Source: Nemertoderma westbladi | Taxonomy: Eukaryota; Xenacoelomorpha; Nemertodermatida; Nemertodermatidae | Length of the DNA stretch: 57,480 nucleotides | Reading direction: 5' to 3' | Assembly (NCBI GenBank): GCA_032718475.1 | Contig: JAUCBJ010003524.1 | Location: 1-57,480, forward strand | The notes under the pieces: model-generated | What the model saw: the letters and a program-made list of their open reading frames with translations, nothing else | Databases searched by the model: none | What the model was told of the DNA's origin: nothing | Shown: piece after piece, positions 31,167 to 42,658 of the stretch | Layout: each line of letters starts with the position of its first letter | Numbering within the stretch: the stretch's first letter is position 1 | Position numbers and translations under genes: made by a program

Positions 31167-32408
31167 ATGGCTTCTTCTGATTGTATATCACTACCTTTTG
31201 AAATTGCAAACCCGGCTTTTGTGGAGGGAAATAATGTGGATTCAGATACTAACACTAACACATATGAAGATCCATCAAACGTGGTTCCGGTAGCTGAATC
31301 CATAGAACTTCACTATAATGACACAAAGGATACAAACGGTATGCCCACAGGTACAGGATTACAGACATTGGATGCGAACGGGTACCATATTCCGGTAGGA
31401 AGAAATTTCAATCCTTCTCAAGTATATCACAACGAACTAATTATTAATGATAGAAATACATGGTGGTCAGCATTAGTCAATGTCCGAACCTTTGTTATCA
31501 TGGCCATTGCTATCGTTGCATTAATGTGTGTTGTTATAGGTTTGGTAATAGGGATCGCTATATTGCATGGTCATTTATATCCTTCATACAATACTTTATA
31601 TGGTGGATTCACTCTAAAATGCGGACAACCCAACCTCACATTCTTTGAAGGCAAACATTTCACGGGAAAGCAAGTAACATTTTCAGGCATGAATCGTATT
31701 GTTTACAAGAGACCGAACTTCAATTCAGCACGAATATTCTGCGGTACCTGGTTGAGCAGCAAGGTACCAGAAGGATTCTGGCCGACTTTTTTGCCTGGTG
31801 ATTACCCTGACATTGACTCAGCTCAGTACTGCGGAATGGATCCAGAATGTTCCATTATCGTTCTTCCATCCGAAAATATCGTTCTATGGAACAATTTATC
31901 GCAACCGATCTACTACGACTCCAATCAAGATATACTTACTGACGATGATATTCAACAAGCGGTTGTTGTTTCTGGAGAATGGAGATTGTATTCGAGACAG
32001 AAATTCGATGGTTTTTATCATCATTTATATCCTGGCTACTACCGGCGCTTTACGATTCCTAATGCTGCCTCACTACTAAAATTACCCTCAAGTGGAAAAA
32101 GTGAAGATAATTGCCCTGGTCAGTTCAGTTCAATTCAGCTTTTTGATGGTAAAAACTTCACAGGATTAATGACTAGGTCCAATTACAAAATCAATGTTTA
32201 TTTGGACTACAGGAAAATAAAATCTTTCATAATTCTCTGTAAGCCATGGTTGATAAGTATTATAGAGTTTGGCAACGAGGAAACAATAGTCTCAACCCTC
32301 CAACCAGGAAGTTATCCCGATGCACGTGAAGCTCTAACTAACGCTTCTGGGGAATGGCAACTCTTTTCTGCTACGGCAACAAAAAATAGTAAACTTGAGT
32401 CTGATTAA
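31167..32408 (+). CDS. Type II membrane protein with beta/gamma-crystallin-like ectodomain
   Basis: 413 residues, one exon. Residues 1-105 are hydrophilic with no signal peptide; 108-134 form one strong transmembrane helix (FVIMAIAIVALMCVVIGLVI). The rest is extracellular by the usual type II topology. Greek-key signatures repeat: FFEGKHFTG (159-167), SARIFCGTW...LPGDYPD (187-215), GEWRLYSRQKFDGFYHHLYPGYY (270-292), LFDGKNFTG (325-333) and IKSFIILCKPW...LQPGSYPD (351-385). This pattern (aromatic-x4-F-x-G, then W plus L-x-P-G-x-Y) is that of beta/gamma-crystallin motifs, enough for two double-key domains. Four N-glycosylation sequons (N156, N243, N330, N392) and paired cysteines also fit an outside location. 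An adhesive, Ca-binding or host-defence role is possible, but no ligand residues are certain. It has no transposon features, unlike its neighbours, and is probably the only host gene here. Confidence 0.8.
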   Translation: MASSDCISLPFEIANPAFVEGNNVDSDTNTNTYEDPSNVVPVAESIELHYNDTKDTNGMPTGTGLQTLDANGYHIPVGRNFNPSQVYHNELIINDRNTWWSALVNVRTFVIMAIAIVALMCVVIGLVIGIAILHGHLYPSYNTLYGGFTLKCGQPNLTFFEGKHFTGKQVTFSGMNRIVYKRPNFNSARIFCGTWLSSKVPEGFWPTFLPGDYPDIDSAQYCGMDPECSIIVLPSENIVLWNNLSQPIYYDSNQDILTDDDIQQAVVVSGEWRLYSRQKFDGFYHHLYPGYYRRFTIPNAASLLKLPSSGKSEDNCPGQFSSIQLFDGKNFTGLMTRSNYKINVYLDYRKIKSFIILCKPWLISIIEFGNEETIVSTLQPGSYPDAREALTNASGEWQLFSATATKNSKLESD

Positions 32409-32603
32409 ACTTGAACTTGACTATTAAAATTGTGTGAAATGTTGCACTTTTCGGTGTAATTACCAGTGTTATGTATAATTGTTGTATTTATGTACCGAGT
32501 GCAGCGAGGATGATTTACATAAATACACTCGGAAGGATTGTACACTCTGAATATTCCAATTTTTTATACAATTATATAGGTAATTTTGTTACATTTAGGT
32601 CGG
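32409..32603 (+). other. 3' flank of the crystallin-like gene
   Basis: A variant poly(A) signal ATTAAA occurs about 16-21 bp after the stop codon. No AATAAA is seen before the foldback repeats at 32604. Confidence 0.35.
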
Positions 32604-32840
32604 AAGCAGGACAATTCGGTCCCGGACAATTCGGTCCGGACAATTCGGTCCCGGACAATTCGCGTCCCGGACAATTCGGTCCCATTAATTTTATGTTTTC
32701 GGACCGAATTGTCCGGGACCGAATTGTCCGGGACCGAATTGTCCGGGACCGAATTGTCCGGGACCGAATTGTCCGGGACCGAATTGTCCGGGACCGAATT
32801 GTCCGGGACCGAATTGTCCGGGACCGAATTGTCCGGGACC
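32604..32840. repeat. Foldback array of 15-bp units, left
   Basis: About five units of GGACAATTCGGTCCC, a 17-bp AT-rich spacer (about 32681-32698), then about ten inverted units GGGACCGAATTGTCC. The whole block is a hairpin-forming inverted repeat. A sister array is at 45712-45928. Frames through it (VPDNS, RDRIV, GTELS repeats) are artefacts. Confidence 0.95.
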
Positions 32841-32997
32841 AAATTTAATTGGTACTGTACTATATAATGGTGAATGTTCTAGAACCTTAATATATATTAT
32901 TATATGGTAGCTAGTGTTTTTTTTGCTAGCTAGTTTTTTTTTTAAATAAAAAAAATTTACTTTTTTTTGTTAACATTATTATTTATGGTAGCTATGG

Positions 32998-34205
32998 TGT
33001 AAAAGCTTTTGTGGGATATAACTGGCCCTTTGCTCCGCAATCCAGTTCCCCCCCCCCAAGGCGCTGGAATACTCTAAAAAGCTCCCTAACTCGAATGATG
33101 CAAGCTACCGGCTGATTGGCTGATTTGCTGTATGTTGGGCCTCTTTGTTATGTTCGATCGGCCAACCAGAGCTATAACAACAGAGTATGCAACCAGAGCA
33201 ACCGAGCGGAGTGACTCATTTTGTGTGCTGGCCAAGGGCTGCAAAAACCCTGATAGTTAGGCATTTAGACATTCGTGGAACCTGTGGAATCTGATGCTCT
33301 GCCAATGAGAGCTTTTCCTTTCTGTGTTGAAATCTACCTGCAACAGCTCACAGGGTTCAGTGTGTTGGTTTTTCCAGAGCCTAGAAACATCGGCCGTGGA
33401 ATATTACTGAATTATTCCAACATTACAACGTCTTTAATTATAAGATCACATAACTGTTACCTCAGAACAGCACAGCACAGCACCGGAGGACCGGTACGGT
33501 ACGGTACCTACTGCTGTATTGCACATTATTTACTGCTATTTACTGTTTGTTATTAATTGTATCAGTTGTTTATATATTGTTATTTGGAGAATAACGATAA
33601 ACGATCAGAAACCCCGATCCTCTTGATACACTAAGGTTAGAGAGAACGGTTACATATAGCAATTGCGGCTTATATTATCGTGGTTTGTAGTGAATTGAAT
33701 GCTATTTTATAGGCCCTACAAATGTCGGTTGCTATTCTCTTTATATATGATTAAAATCAGTGACTATCGGCAGTTCAGTGTGCAGCGGTGTGCAATAGTC
33801 TGTATGTGCTTGTCCGCGTAACAAAGCATTTCCTAAAGAATGTGCCTTATGTGTAACTTATAATCCATTCCGTTGTGTTTAGTGTAAGCCATAGCTCTGT
33901 TTATATAGATAGAGCGCCACGTCCTAAAGGAACTGCTAATATTTCCCGAAAGTGAATGATATTTGTCAGGAATTATATTAACGATCAATCGAATAGTACG
34001 GTAGGCCTGCACCGCAATCAAATTAAAGCATCCGAATCCAGTCTCCCGGGTATATCCAGCGGGTGAATGGTCGCGCATAGACTGGCTTCGGCTAATGTTG
34101 TATTTATTTGTGTCAAATACTTGTCATAGGCTAAAGTCGAACTATAACCTAGAAGACATATAGATTTGGCGGGTTAAACTGCCAAAGGTCTTAAAAGCGC
34201 GAACA
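32998..34205 (+). repeat. 5' LTR
   Basis: 1208 bp, TG...CA. It carries a GGTACGGTACGGTACC block near 33492-33507 and a CGATAAACGATC stretch near 33595. At 33820-33825 it reads AACAAA where the 3' LTR has AATAAA. It includes an 8-9 bp and a 3-bp segment absent from the 3' LTR. Confidence 0.95.
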
Positions 34206-36391
34206 GTAACAGTTATTTTCTGATTGCAGTAGGCAATAAAGCTGAAGTACCGGACAACCGGTACCTGTAGGCCTGTAGGCCCAACTGACCGAACCGGTAC
34301 TTACAGTACAGGTACAGCAGTATTATTCGATTTTGATAGTTATATACCGGTAGGCCTTAATAATTGATCAGGGACTGCAGCCCTGGTTTTTTATTGAGAT
34401 TTTACTTATTTCTGTCAGTTTAATTTACTAGTAGGCTAATATTGAGCAGAAGGCGTGTAACCCTGCTCAGATCGTACAGATAATTTGTAGGCTGGACTGT
34501 TGTTCTGACTGTTGTTAGGTCTGAACGGATTGCAGTGCATGTAGAGTGTATGTCCGATAAAGAACGGTTAGGAAGTAGGGGCAGCCAGAGCTGTAAGGTA
34601 AATCCCCACCTAAAGAATAAGTCGTACTACTGGGTTAGAACGCATACTAACTAACCATTTCTGAGTCTGCATGTCCTGTAGTTTATTTAGGCTTGATAGT
34701 AGTCTGCCAGCGTTTGGTTTGTACTTTATTTGTGTAGTCTGTACAGGTACCGTAATATTTCTTATTCAGATAATTTATAGGCTAGATTGTTGTCTAGCTG
34801 TTGTTAGGTCTGAAGGGATTGTAGTGTGTGTAGAGTGTATGTCCGATAAAGTACTAGTTGGGAACGTTGGGGCAGCCAGAGCTGTAAGGTAAACCCCCTC
34901 TGAAAGAATAAGTCATACTACTCAGTTAGAACGCATACTAACTAACCATTTTGGAATCTGCACATACTGTAATTTATTTAGGCTTGATAGTAGTCTGCCA
35001 GCATTTGGTTTGTGTTTTGTTTGAGTAGTTTGTACGGGTAGCGTAATATTTATTCTTCAGAGTTTATGCGATTATTCGCAACATTCATATCCCCAAGTTT
35101 ATTCCTACAGTAATTGTGCTCGTTATATATACCGTTATAGTTAAATTAACCCCGGTACTACATCAGGGCTGCTTGGCGTAGGTAAAGACTGGTGATTTTG
35201 TGCACCGGTCACTCCAGCAGATACCGTGGTTCTTTTAGCTGTTCAAGTATTTTTAACTACTGATTATTTGTTGTACAAGTACTTGTACCTAATTTAGGGT
35301 TTAGTGTACAGTGCTTTCCGAAGGTAATTAGTGTGTAGGCAGTATATTTGTGTTGTAAAGTGGTTAATAGGCACGTTGGTTCTGGTAGACCGCGGTAATT
35401 AACTTCTAGGTAGGGACACTCCGTGATACATAACGTAGTACCTATAGCGATACGGCTATAGGTCGTCAGACGGTGGTATTTTCCTATCTGGACAACGCAG
35501 TGTATTTACTACTACTTATTATTTTCAAATACCGTAGTATCCTATCCGTTTGTAATAACCAGATTTCTAACCCTTTGTTAGTCTGGTTTGTAGACTTCTT
35601 GTAAAATTACCCTAAAAATTCGTATTTGTGTTTTTTGTAATTTTTGTGTTTATTTAGAGATTGTAATCTCACCCCGAATTGTACGTAATTTGTAGTATTA
35701 AGTAACTTAGGTAAATTAGAATTATTTGTTTTAGTGTCCAACAAGTAGCACTTCACTGAGAGCGCACAGCTTCTGTGTAGTGACTCTTTCTCAGAAATAA
35801 TAACATTTATATCAAATATTGACAAAACCCATTAAACGGGTATATATATTATAAATCAACTCTAATGATTTATAAATAGTAGGCCTGCCATACAACAATT
35901 AGGTCTCAATATTAGTTGGACTACTGCTCAAATAACGGTAATAAAGTAAGTAAAGTAACCAAGTAACCCCTAAAATTCAGAAATTCAATTATTTAAAATA
36001 ATTGATATACCGGTATTTACGATAGGCCTATTATCTTTATTTCTATAAATTTAGGCTGAAATTATACCGGTATTCTGTAATTAATTCTAGTCCAGAATTA
36101 TACTTATATATACTATAAGTGTAGGCTGTATACCGGTATTCACGATAGGCCTATTATATATTTATATATATTTGTGCTAAAATTATATACCGGTATTCTG
36201 TGACAAACCTAGTCTGTAATAATACTTATATATATACTATAAGCATACCGGTATTCTAATATATTATATATATATCACGCTACACTGAGTAGCAGTATCG
36301 GTAATTAATTACTAGGCTAACAGTTAATACTGAATTACTAGACTTGCTTAGACTGTAGTATAGCAGTAGGCATTCAACTGTGCAAACAAAC
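34206..36391 (+). other. BEL/Pao leader with two internal tandem duplications
   Basis: About 2.2 kb, noncoding. A unit of about 289 bp is duplicated (GTAGAGTGTATGTCCGATAA at about 34541 and 34830; AACGCATACTAACTAACCAT in both). A second unit of about 124 bp repeats ATACCGGTATT...GATAGGCCTATTAT (36006 and 36130). Packaging or dimerisation signals might lie here, but nothing specific is recognisable. Confidence 0.8.
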
Positions 36392-39300
36392 ATGTCTGAT
36401 ACTAAGCAGAACCTGTCAGACAGTTTATTAGATGTAACTATCTGCGACTCAGATAGGGGTGTGGAACCGTCTAGACCTAAGTTCAGTTCACCTCCTACTG
36501 TGAGGAAGGTCATCCCTCCTGTAGTAATATCAGACCCTAGGCTAATCCATCACCGTAGGTCTATCATCGGTACTCGGGCCCAAGTTAAGCGGGATCAAGA
36601 AGCAGCTGTCAAACAGCAGCAACCTCCTAGCCAAGAACCTAGTTCTCAGCGACCCGAGAGCTCCAGTAGTTCGGATACTGTTGAGCTAACGACCGAACGC
36701 GGAGCAAAGATAGCGGATACGGTTTATTCGGATCCCCTTCTCATCCTTCCTGCAGCCGTACTCACCAGGTTATTGATTGCGGTGGAAGAACACCAGATTG
36801 ATTGGACGAGAAGTAAGCGATCGACCAAGGATAGTTATGCGGGATATACACGGGAAGAACTGAAGTCTATTGTCGAGTCGCAAGGGAGCTTCCCCGGACC
36901 CGGACTACCGTTTGACTTATCGGAAGCCGCTTGGGAAGACATACACAGGATGGGAGTAACAAAGGAAACCATCGATCCAGCTGTATGGAAGAGGTCAGCA
37001 GCCGGATACGTACAGGGATTCTTCAGCTCTATGGAGCGATTAGAGGAACAACTGTTTAGACAACCACAAGGACCTCAAGAGCAGGGAGAGCTGCTTTATC
37101 AAGTTAGAGAAAGAATTCTAAGAATCAGACTAATCTTATCTGCCTTTGAGGAGGCTTCGAAAAGAAAGCAAGACACGTCGTTGCAAGTTGCCGTAAAGAC
37201 TTGGTTACAGCGGGTGAGACTCCAAGTTCAAAGAGCTGCCCCGTGGAAATCGCAGTTAGATGAGCGCTCAACACTTGGGGAATCCACAGACGCTACCTTT
37301 TCCCAAGTGGAAAGTGAAGCGACAGCTGAGAAACCGCATAAGAGGGATGCTATTGACATCTATCTGTCAGACTATCAACGCTTTTTGGGTGATGAAGAGT
37401 TGAAGAGAAGGCTGGAAGGACTTAGCCCTAATAGTGAAGGAGCCAAACTTGTGTTGGACGTAATCGATGCGGATATGATAGCTGCGGACCAAGCTAAGTT
37501 TGATGAACATCTCCGCATCGCTAGAGCCCAAGAAGAACAAGTCAAGAAAAAACGAATAGAAGACAGAAAAGCAGTAGCAGTAGCAGTAGCAATGGCAACG
37601 GCGGAAGCTGAAAGAAAAGCTGCGGTAGCAACGGCAGTTGCAGCGGCTGAAGCGGAAAGAAAAGCGGCGGAGGCAGTGGCAGAAGCAGAACGGAGAGCGT
37701 CTGAAGAGGCCACCCAACTAGAGTTGGAAAATCTGCAAGAGACGCAAGACAACATAAATAAACAGTTAACAGATAGTCGAATGCAGATGATGAGTCGATC
37801 TACTCCCAAACGCCAAGGATATACATCATCGGAGGAAGGCGATACCACCGATCCTGAAGGCGGAGGAAATAGATCTCGTCTCAGTAGGCGTAGAAGAACA
37901 TCTCACCGGCATAAATTGCCTGATTTGCCCCCAGCTGTTAAAAGACAATTAGCTAGCACAGCCGTAGGTAGTACAGAACCCACAGACCAAATTATTACCA
38001 TAAATAGACTCCCTACTATAGTAGATGAGCCTGAAATAATTAGGCCTGTTCTTGAAATCACCCCTTCGGTGATAGAGACACCTGTGCTCCCTGAACCTAC
38101 CTTTAAATTCCCTTTACACAGCACCAAATTATCCGTGCCTAGAGGAGCAGCCCCTGAAACAGTGTCGGTCCTGGACTCCGAGCGAAATATAAAGGATATA
38201 TCGCCCATAGTCCCTCGTCTGCCCGCTACGACGTTGGCGAATCCCGCTTCGGCGGTTGATTGGGTAGACGAGAGATGGCGGGGGATGGATATTCTCCTCG
38301 GAAAGATGGAGGAGAATCAAGTGTGCTCCTCCCAACAGGTCCGAGAGTTAGAAGGGACTGTTCAACAGTTGAAGGGAACCGTAAGGGAAAGTAGGTTAGA
38401 GTTGCAAGAAGTGCAGCAAAGTATCGCGTTAGAACGCGATAAATTAGTCAATTTACAAAAGGGTATACCACCACCCCCTGTAACAATATGTCAACCCGTT
38501 AGGTCTGAAGTATCTCATGCGCAAGGTGTGGAGCCTACACGCATCTATACTGCTAGCGAAGTAGAAACTCCTATAGTAAACCCTATTAAGGGTAATTATA
38601 AACCTGTTGACAATGATATCCCTTATAGACTTGATAATAATCCGAGAAATTTATATACCGATAACTCGATATTAAATAACACGATGGCCCAAGAAAGTTT
38701 TACGCGTCAAATGGCTAGAACCGAAGCCCGCCAAGCGGTAAAGGTGGGAGAGATCGTCAAGTTCAATGGAGATGAGATGAAATGGTTACCTTTTAATGAA
38801 TATTATAAAGATAACATACAGAACTCTGTGCTATCTAACAGAGAGAAACTCAGATACCTCATCGAATGCTTGGAAGGACCTCCTAAGTTAATGGCGATAA
38901 AATTTGTTGGACATCCAGAGGGATTAAGACAAGTTTGGGATACTCTAAACTTCAGGTATGGTAATAGGAATAACATAGCTGGGTATTTGTATGCAAAGTT
39001 GGTAGCGCCCCGAAAGTTTATTAGCAGCGGGATTATCGAGTTTTCCGATGAGATTCAGGAGATCTGCCGACAATTAGATTGGCTAGGTAAGTCTCATGAG
39101 TATCAGAGTGCTATGGTAATTAGAGCAGTGACTTCTACTTTACCGAAAGGTGGAGTAGGTACACGCTGGGACAAGAAAGTGTTATATATGATGGAACAAC
39201 AACAACGAGACCCTACCATGGCTGATCTCATGTCATTCTTGGATGGCGAGGTGAAATTACAGCTCATAAAGCAGTCCAGAGAGAAGACATCGGAAAGTAA

Positions 39301-41026
39301 GGTAAGTGAGAAACCCGTTTCTAGGAGAAAGGTAACACCAGTATGTTATACCGACGACGGCGAAAGCCAGAATTCTCAAGGAGAGGATAGCGGGAAAGAT
39401 ACTGAAAGATCTTATTATGTCAATAAAACACCTAAAGAACAGGGGAGTAAATTCAAGTCTCGAACCAATGACAGGAGAGAACCGTTAAGAAAAACTCCTC
39501 CTACGTCTCCTAAGAGAATTCAGGTAAGAAAGCCCGATGAAAGAACGAGTGTGCACAATGTTGTTCAAAACAAGGTAAGTAACTTCAAACTGAAATGTGT
39601 GCTATGTGACGGGACCCACCGTTTGAATACGTGTGATGAATTCCTAAAGAAATCATTAACGGAGAGACGAGAAGTCATGTGGGATAAGCGGTTGTGTTAT
39701 AATTGCCTCAGACAAGGACACCAACGGCGAACCTGTTACTCTGACGCAAGGTGTGCAAAGTGCGGTGCAAAACATCATAGCTTGTTGCACACTGAATTCG
39801 AGCGAAACAGCCAGAGTCAGGTAAGTGATTCCGAACTACATGTCCAATTCAGTGATGTGAACGACACTGACCAAAGTTCTGAGATGGAAGGATTCTATAC
39901 GGATGAATTTTCCGACGAAAATGAATCCTGTTACATGACAAATACTGCAGTGTATCGAGCACTCACATATGAAAAAGACACCGACAGTGACCTCACCCTA
40001 ACTACTTCTGATCGACAACCATCTTGGAAAGCGACAACTTCCAATGTAGGAATCCGAGAATTTCCTGTAGTACAGTTAAGGGTCCACGGACCTAAGAGGA
40101 GTTATATAGTGAACGCCCTCCTTGACTCCGGTAGCACAGGAACATTCATCGACAAAGAACTAGCCGAAGACATATTTGCTGGACAACCCAAGTTCCGAAC
40201 TAAGCTAAACATGTCAGGGATTATGCAGGTTTGGAAATCTACCGTAATAGCGGATTATTATGTAGGCGCGTTGTCCACCCCCCAGGATGAACTAGGAGAA
40301 CACAGCATAAGCTCAGTAAAAATGGTAGCGATAAAGAACTTCGCTACCAGCCAAGTGGAACCTTATAACTGGGATGAGGACGATTTCACCCAGCGGCTTG
40401 AAATACCTAGATTCAACACCAATTACCCTGGAGTCCAAATACTCATCGGTCAAAATGCGCATGAAGCGCTCGAGACATTAGAGAAATGGCCTGCTCAACC
40501 GCAACCACTACAAGCTTATGCGGGAAGAACTAGAGTGGGTTGGTACTTTACGGGCCCTTCCCGTAGAACTCTCATGGAAAGATTACCGAAAGATCAGGTA
40601 TATCAATTAAGTGAACGGGAAGTGGAGAGCAGTGAAGTTGACGACCCAACTGAGGGAACATCATACTCCTCAGATAATGACGATAGCAACTCCAATGTAG
40701 ATCAATGGAGACATTGTCCCGAGACGATCAATCTAGCCGACATCGCTTCCAGAGGAGCAACTCCTCAAGAACTGATAGATACGCCAGCGTGGTTAGGTGG
40801 ACCCGACTTCCTAAGTAAAGAAGATGAATGGCCTCCTCATCTTACCCCGGCTAAGATTAGACAAGCCAAGGGAGCGGAGAAAGTAACACAACAACTCAAT
40901 CGCCCAGCTGGTCGTTTATGTTTACTGGAAAGAAACCGAAAACTGTCCGGAAACTATGGAAGGCAAGATACTCTTCCTACGACCACCTCCCTAATCCAAC
41001 AAATATCTAGGGACTCCATCACGTAA
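36392..41026 (+). CDS. BEL/Pao gag-protease polyprotein, RT/RH/IN absent
   Basis: 1544 residues from the ATG at 36392 (AAACATGT; an in-frame GTG at 36380 is not needed). Residues 1-780 are charged, with an Ala/Glu/Arg coiled coil at about 380-463. A Pao-type capsid region (DUF1759-like, FNGDEMKWLPF to LMSFLDGEV) spans about 789-960. Three zinc knuckles follow at about 1068-1135 (CVLCDGTH, CYNCLRQGHQRRTC, CAKCGAKHH). The retroviral-type aspartic protease starts at about 1230 with LLDSGSTGTF (catalytic Asp about 1245). After a linker the frame jumps to WRHCPETINLADIASRG (about 1439-1455), a segment that in BEL/Pao polyproteins lies after RNase H, and stops about 90 residues later. Thus RT and RNase H are removed in frame and integrase is lost. 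A fully open frame of this size argues for recent function of gag and protease. Confidence 0.92.
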   Translation: MSDTKQNLSDSLLDVTICDSDRGVEPSRPKFSSPPTVRKVIPPVVISDPRLIHHRRSIIGTRAQVKRDQEAAVKQQQPPSQEPSSQRPESSSSSDTVELTTERGAKIADTVYSDPLLILPAAVLTRLLIAVEEHQIDWTRSKRSTKDSYAGYTREELKSIVESQGSFPGPGLPFDLSEAAWEDIHRMGVTKETIDPAVWKRSAAGYVQGFFSSMERLEEQLFRQPQGPQEQGELLYQVRERILRIRLILSAFEEASKRKQDTSLQVAVKTWLQRVRLQVQRAAPWKSQLDERSTLGESTDATFSQVESEATAEKPHKRDAIDIYLSDYQRFLGDEELKRRLEGLSPNSEGAKLVLDVIDADMIAADQAKFDEHLRIARAQEEQVKKKRIEDRKAVAVAVAMATAEAERKAAVATAVAAAEAERKAAEAVAEAERRASEEATQLELENLQETQDNINKQLTDSRMQMMSRSTPKRQGYTSSEEGDTTDPEGGGNRSRLSRRRRTSHRHKLPDLPPAVKRQLASTAVGSTEPTDQIITINRLPTIVDEPEIIRPVLEITPSVIETPVLPEPTFKFPLHSTKLSVPRGAAPETVSVLDSERNIKDISPIVPRLPATTLANPASAVDWVDERWRGMDILLGKMEENQVCSSQQVRELEGTVQQLKGTVRESRLELQEVQQSIALERDKLVNLQKGIPPPPVTICQPVRSEVSHAQGVEPTRIYTASEVETPIVNPIKGNYKPVDNDIPYRLDNNPRNLYTDNSILNNTMAQESFTRQMARTEARQAVKVGEIVKFNGDEMKWLPFNEYYKDNIQNSVLSNREKLRYLIECLEGPPKLMAIKFVGHPEGLRQVWDTLNFRYGNRNNIAGYLYAKLVAPRKFISSGIIEFSDEIQEICRQLDWLGKSHEYQSAMVIRAVTSTLPKGGVGTRWDKKVLYMMEQQQRDPTMADLMSFLDGEVKLQLIKQSREKTSESKVSEKPVSRRKVTPVCYTDDGESQNSQGEDSGKDTERSYYVNKTPKEQGSKFKSRTNDRREPLRKTPPTSPKRIQVRKPDERTSVHNVVQNKVSNFKLKCVLCDGTHRLNTCDEFLKKSLTERREVMWDKRLCYNCLRQGHQRRTCYSDARCAKCGAKHHSLLHTEFERNSQSQVSDSELHVQFSDVNDTDQSSEMEGFYTDEFSDENESCYMTNTAVYRALTYEKDTDSDLTLTTSDRQPSWKATTSNVGIREFPVVQLRVHGPKRSYIVNALLDSGSTGTFIDKELAEDIFAGQPKFRTKLNMSGIMQVWKSTVIADYYVGALSTPQDELGEHSISSVKMVAIKNFATSQVEPYNWDEDDFTQRLEIPRFNTNYPGVQILIGQNAHEALETLEKWPAQPQPLQAYAGRTRVGWYFTGPSRRTLMERLPKDQVYQLSEREVESSEVDDPTEGTSYSSDNDDSNSNVDQWRHCPETINLADIASRGATPQELIDTPAWLGGPDFLSKEDEWPPHLTPAKIRQAKGAEKVTQQLNRPAGRLCLLERNRKLSGNYGRQDTLPTTTSLIQQISRDSIT

Positions 41027-42658
41027 CAACATACGGAATGGGTGTGTGACTATACTATTTTATATTTATTTTTTTTATTTTATATTATGTATGTATTATT
41101 ATGCAAATTTATTATAATCGTTTTCTTTAATTTTATTTAGTAGAATGTTATTTTAGCGATTATTTGGTAGATTAGTGCAATATAAGTGCTTATTACTTAT
41201 TTACTTATATATTATATATTTAGTGCGACGGCGAGAAATAATTATTTTTCTCTTTCCTTACTGTCCGTATTACATTACAAATACGTAACTACAGTAAGGT
41301 GAAATGTCTGTACTTATCAAAGTACCATAAAGCCACTACTATATTCAAGTATTATTGGTAGGCAGAGTATTAGGAATGCAAAGTTCAGATCCTTGTGTCT
41401 CGGCTAAACCAAGCTCTGGGTAGACCTTGGAAACGACTTGCCTCTTCACACTGACATTGCTTCGTGCGATATTGCTCTCCTACCGTATATTAAATAATAC
41501 ATATAGTAGCGTGATGTCCCTTTAACAGTAGCGTATAACGCAAAATAAATCTGTTAAACCCTTTGACCATCTGCAATTCTAGTCGATTAAGATATCGCGG
41601 CACCCACCGATATACTTGAAAGACAAATTTCTAGAATCAGTGGTTAACGTCCCCAGACTTGTTCTGGAATAAACCGGTGCCCATCCTAAATATTAATTAT
41701 TAATATTTATAAAATCTGTCAAAATTTAGATCCTTTGAAATTCTAGTCGATTAAGATATCGTAGCACTCACCGATACTCTTAAAAGAGACAAATTTCCTA
41801 GAATCAAGGATCCCAGTCCCCAGACATGTTCTGGAATAAAATTGTGTCTATTTAACATTGAATAATAAAATTTACGGGAATAAATTTAAATTCATATTTT
41901 AATGAATTCCATAAATTGTCATTTTATACAATTTATAACATTCCCAAAATTCCATTAATTAATAGATCATGGGAGCGGAGATTCACCTATTAAGTGTATT
42001 AGTGTGCGAGAATCTCCAATATAGAGTCAATAGCCGATAAAATTCATAAAATCATATATAAAGATGATATTGACCATTAAAGACTTACTATTAAATAGCA
42101 TCCCAGATCTGTATGCATGAGAATTACCCTAATTCTACCGCTAGCTTTCCATAATGTCACCATAGCAAGAACCACGCTAGAATTAGAAGCGAGTTAACAG
42201 AACAATAAAAGGCTTGCTCATTGAATAGCATACGGAATAAATAGCACACTGTTAGTATCCAAGGATACATGATAATAACGTGACATTCTGGAAGGCACTG
42301 ACTAACGGACAAATGGCCGAGTGTGTGTAATTTGTGACAGTTGTGTGTGTGGAATTTGTGAGTTTATAGGCGAATGTTACTACTAAGGTGTGTTTACAGT
42401 AGCGAGTCGCAATTGTGAAAGTAACCTAACTCTCCAGTAAGAACCTGAAGTGTATCTAAGCCTTTGGGACGGACAGTGGAGTGACTCGTGCTAGTGTCGT
42501 TGTCATTGTGTAGCTACAACGTTGGCGAAAACACAGTGACGACGATACATTTGCGCTGAGGATCTTACACTGTCCGGGGGCTGATTGGGGTAGGCAGCGA
42601 CGCTCGCTAGCCTAATTATAAGCTCATTATAATATTAATAAACTCATATATAGCAGAT
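41027..42658 (+). other. BEL/Pao interior, noncoding
   Basis: AT-rich DNA with a duplicated segment: AATTCTAGTCGATTAAGATA at 41575 and 41739, each followed by CCCCAGAC and TGTTCTGGAATAAA. No coding trace of integrase is visible on either strand. Confidence 0.6.

Noticed and set aside
32604-32840. CRISPR-like array
   Set aside because: Units of 15 bp are directly contiguous without unique spacers and turn head-to-head in the middle; this is animal DNA with no cas genes.
32471-32867. Repeat proteins rich in RDRIV, GTELS or VPDNS
   Set aside because: Translations of the 15-bp foldback units in different frames, on both strands.
37367-38335. Minus-strand frames inside the gag gene
   Set aside because: Shadows of the 1544-codon plus-strand frame in its Ala/Glu-rich part.
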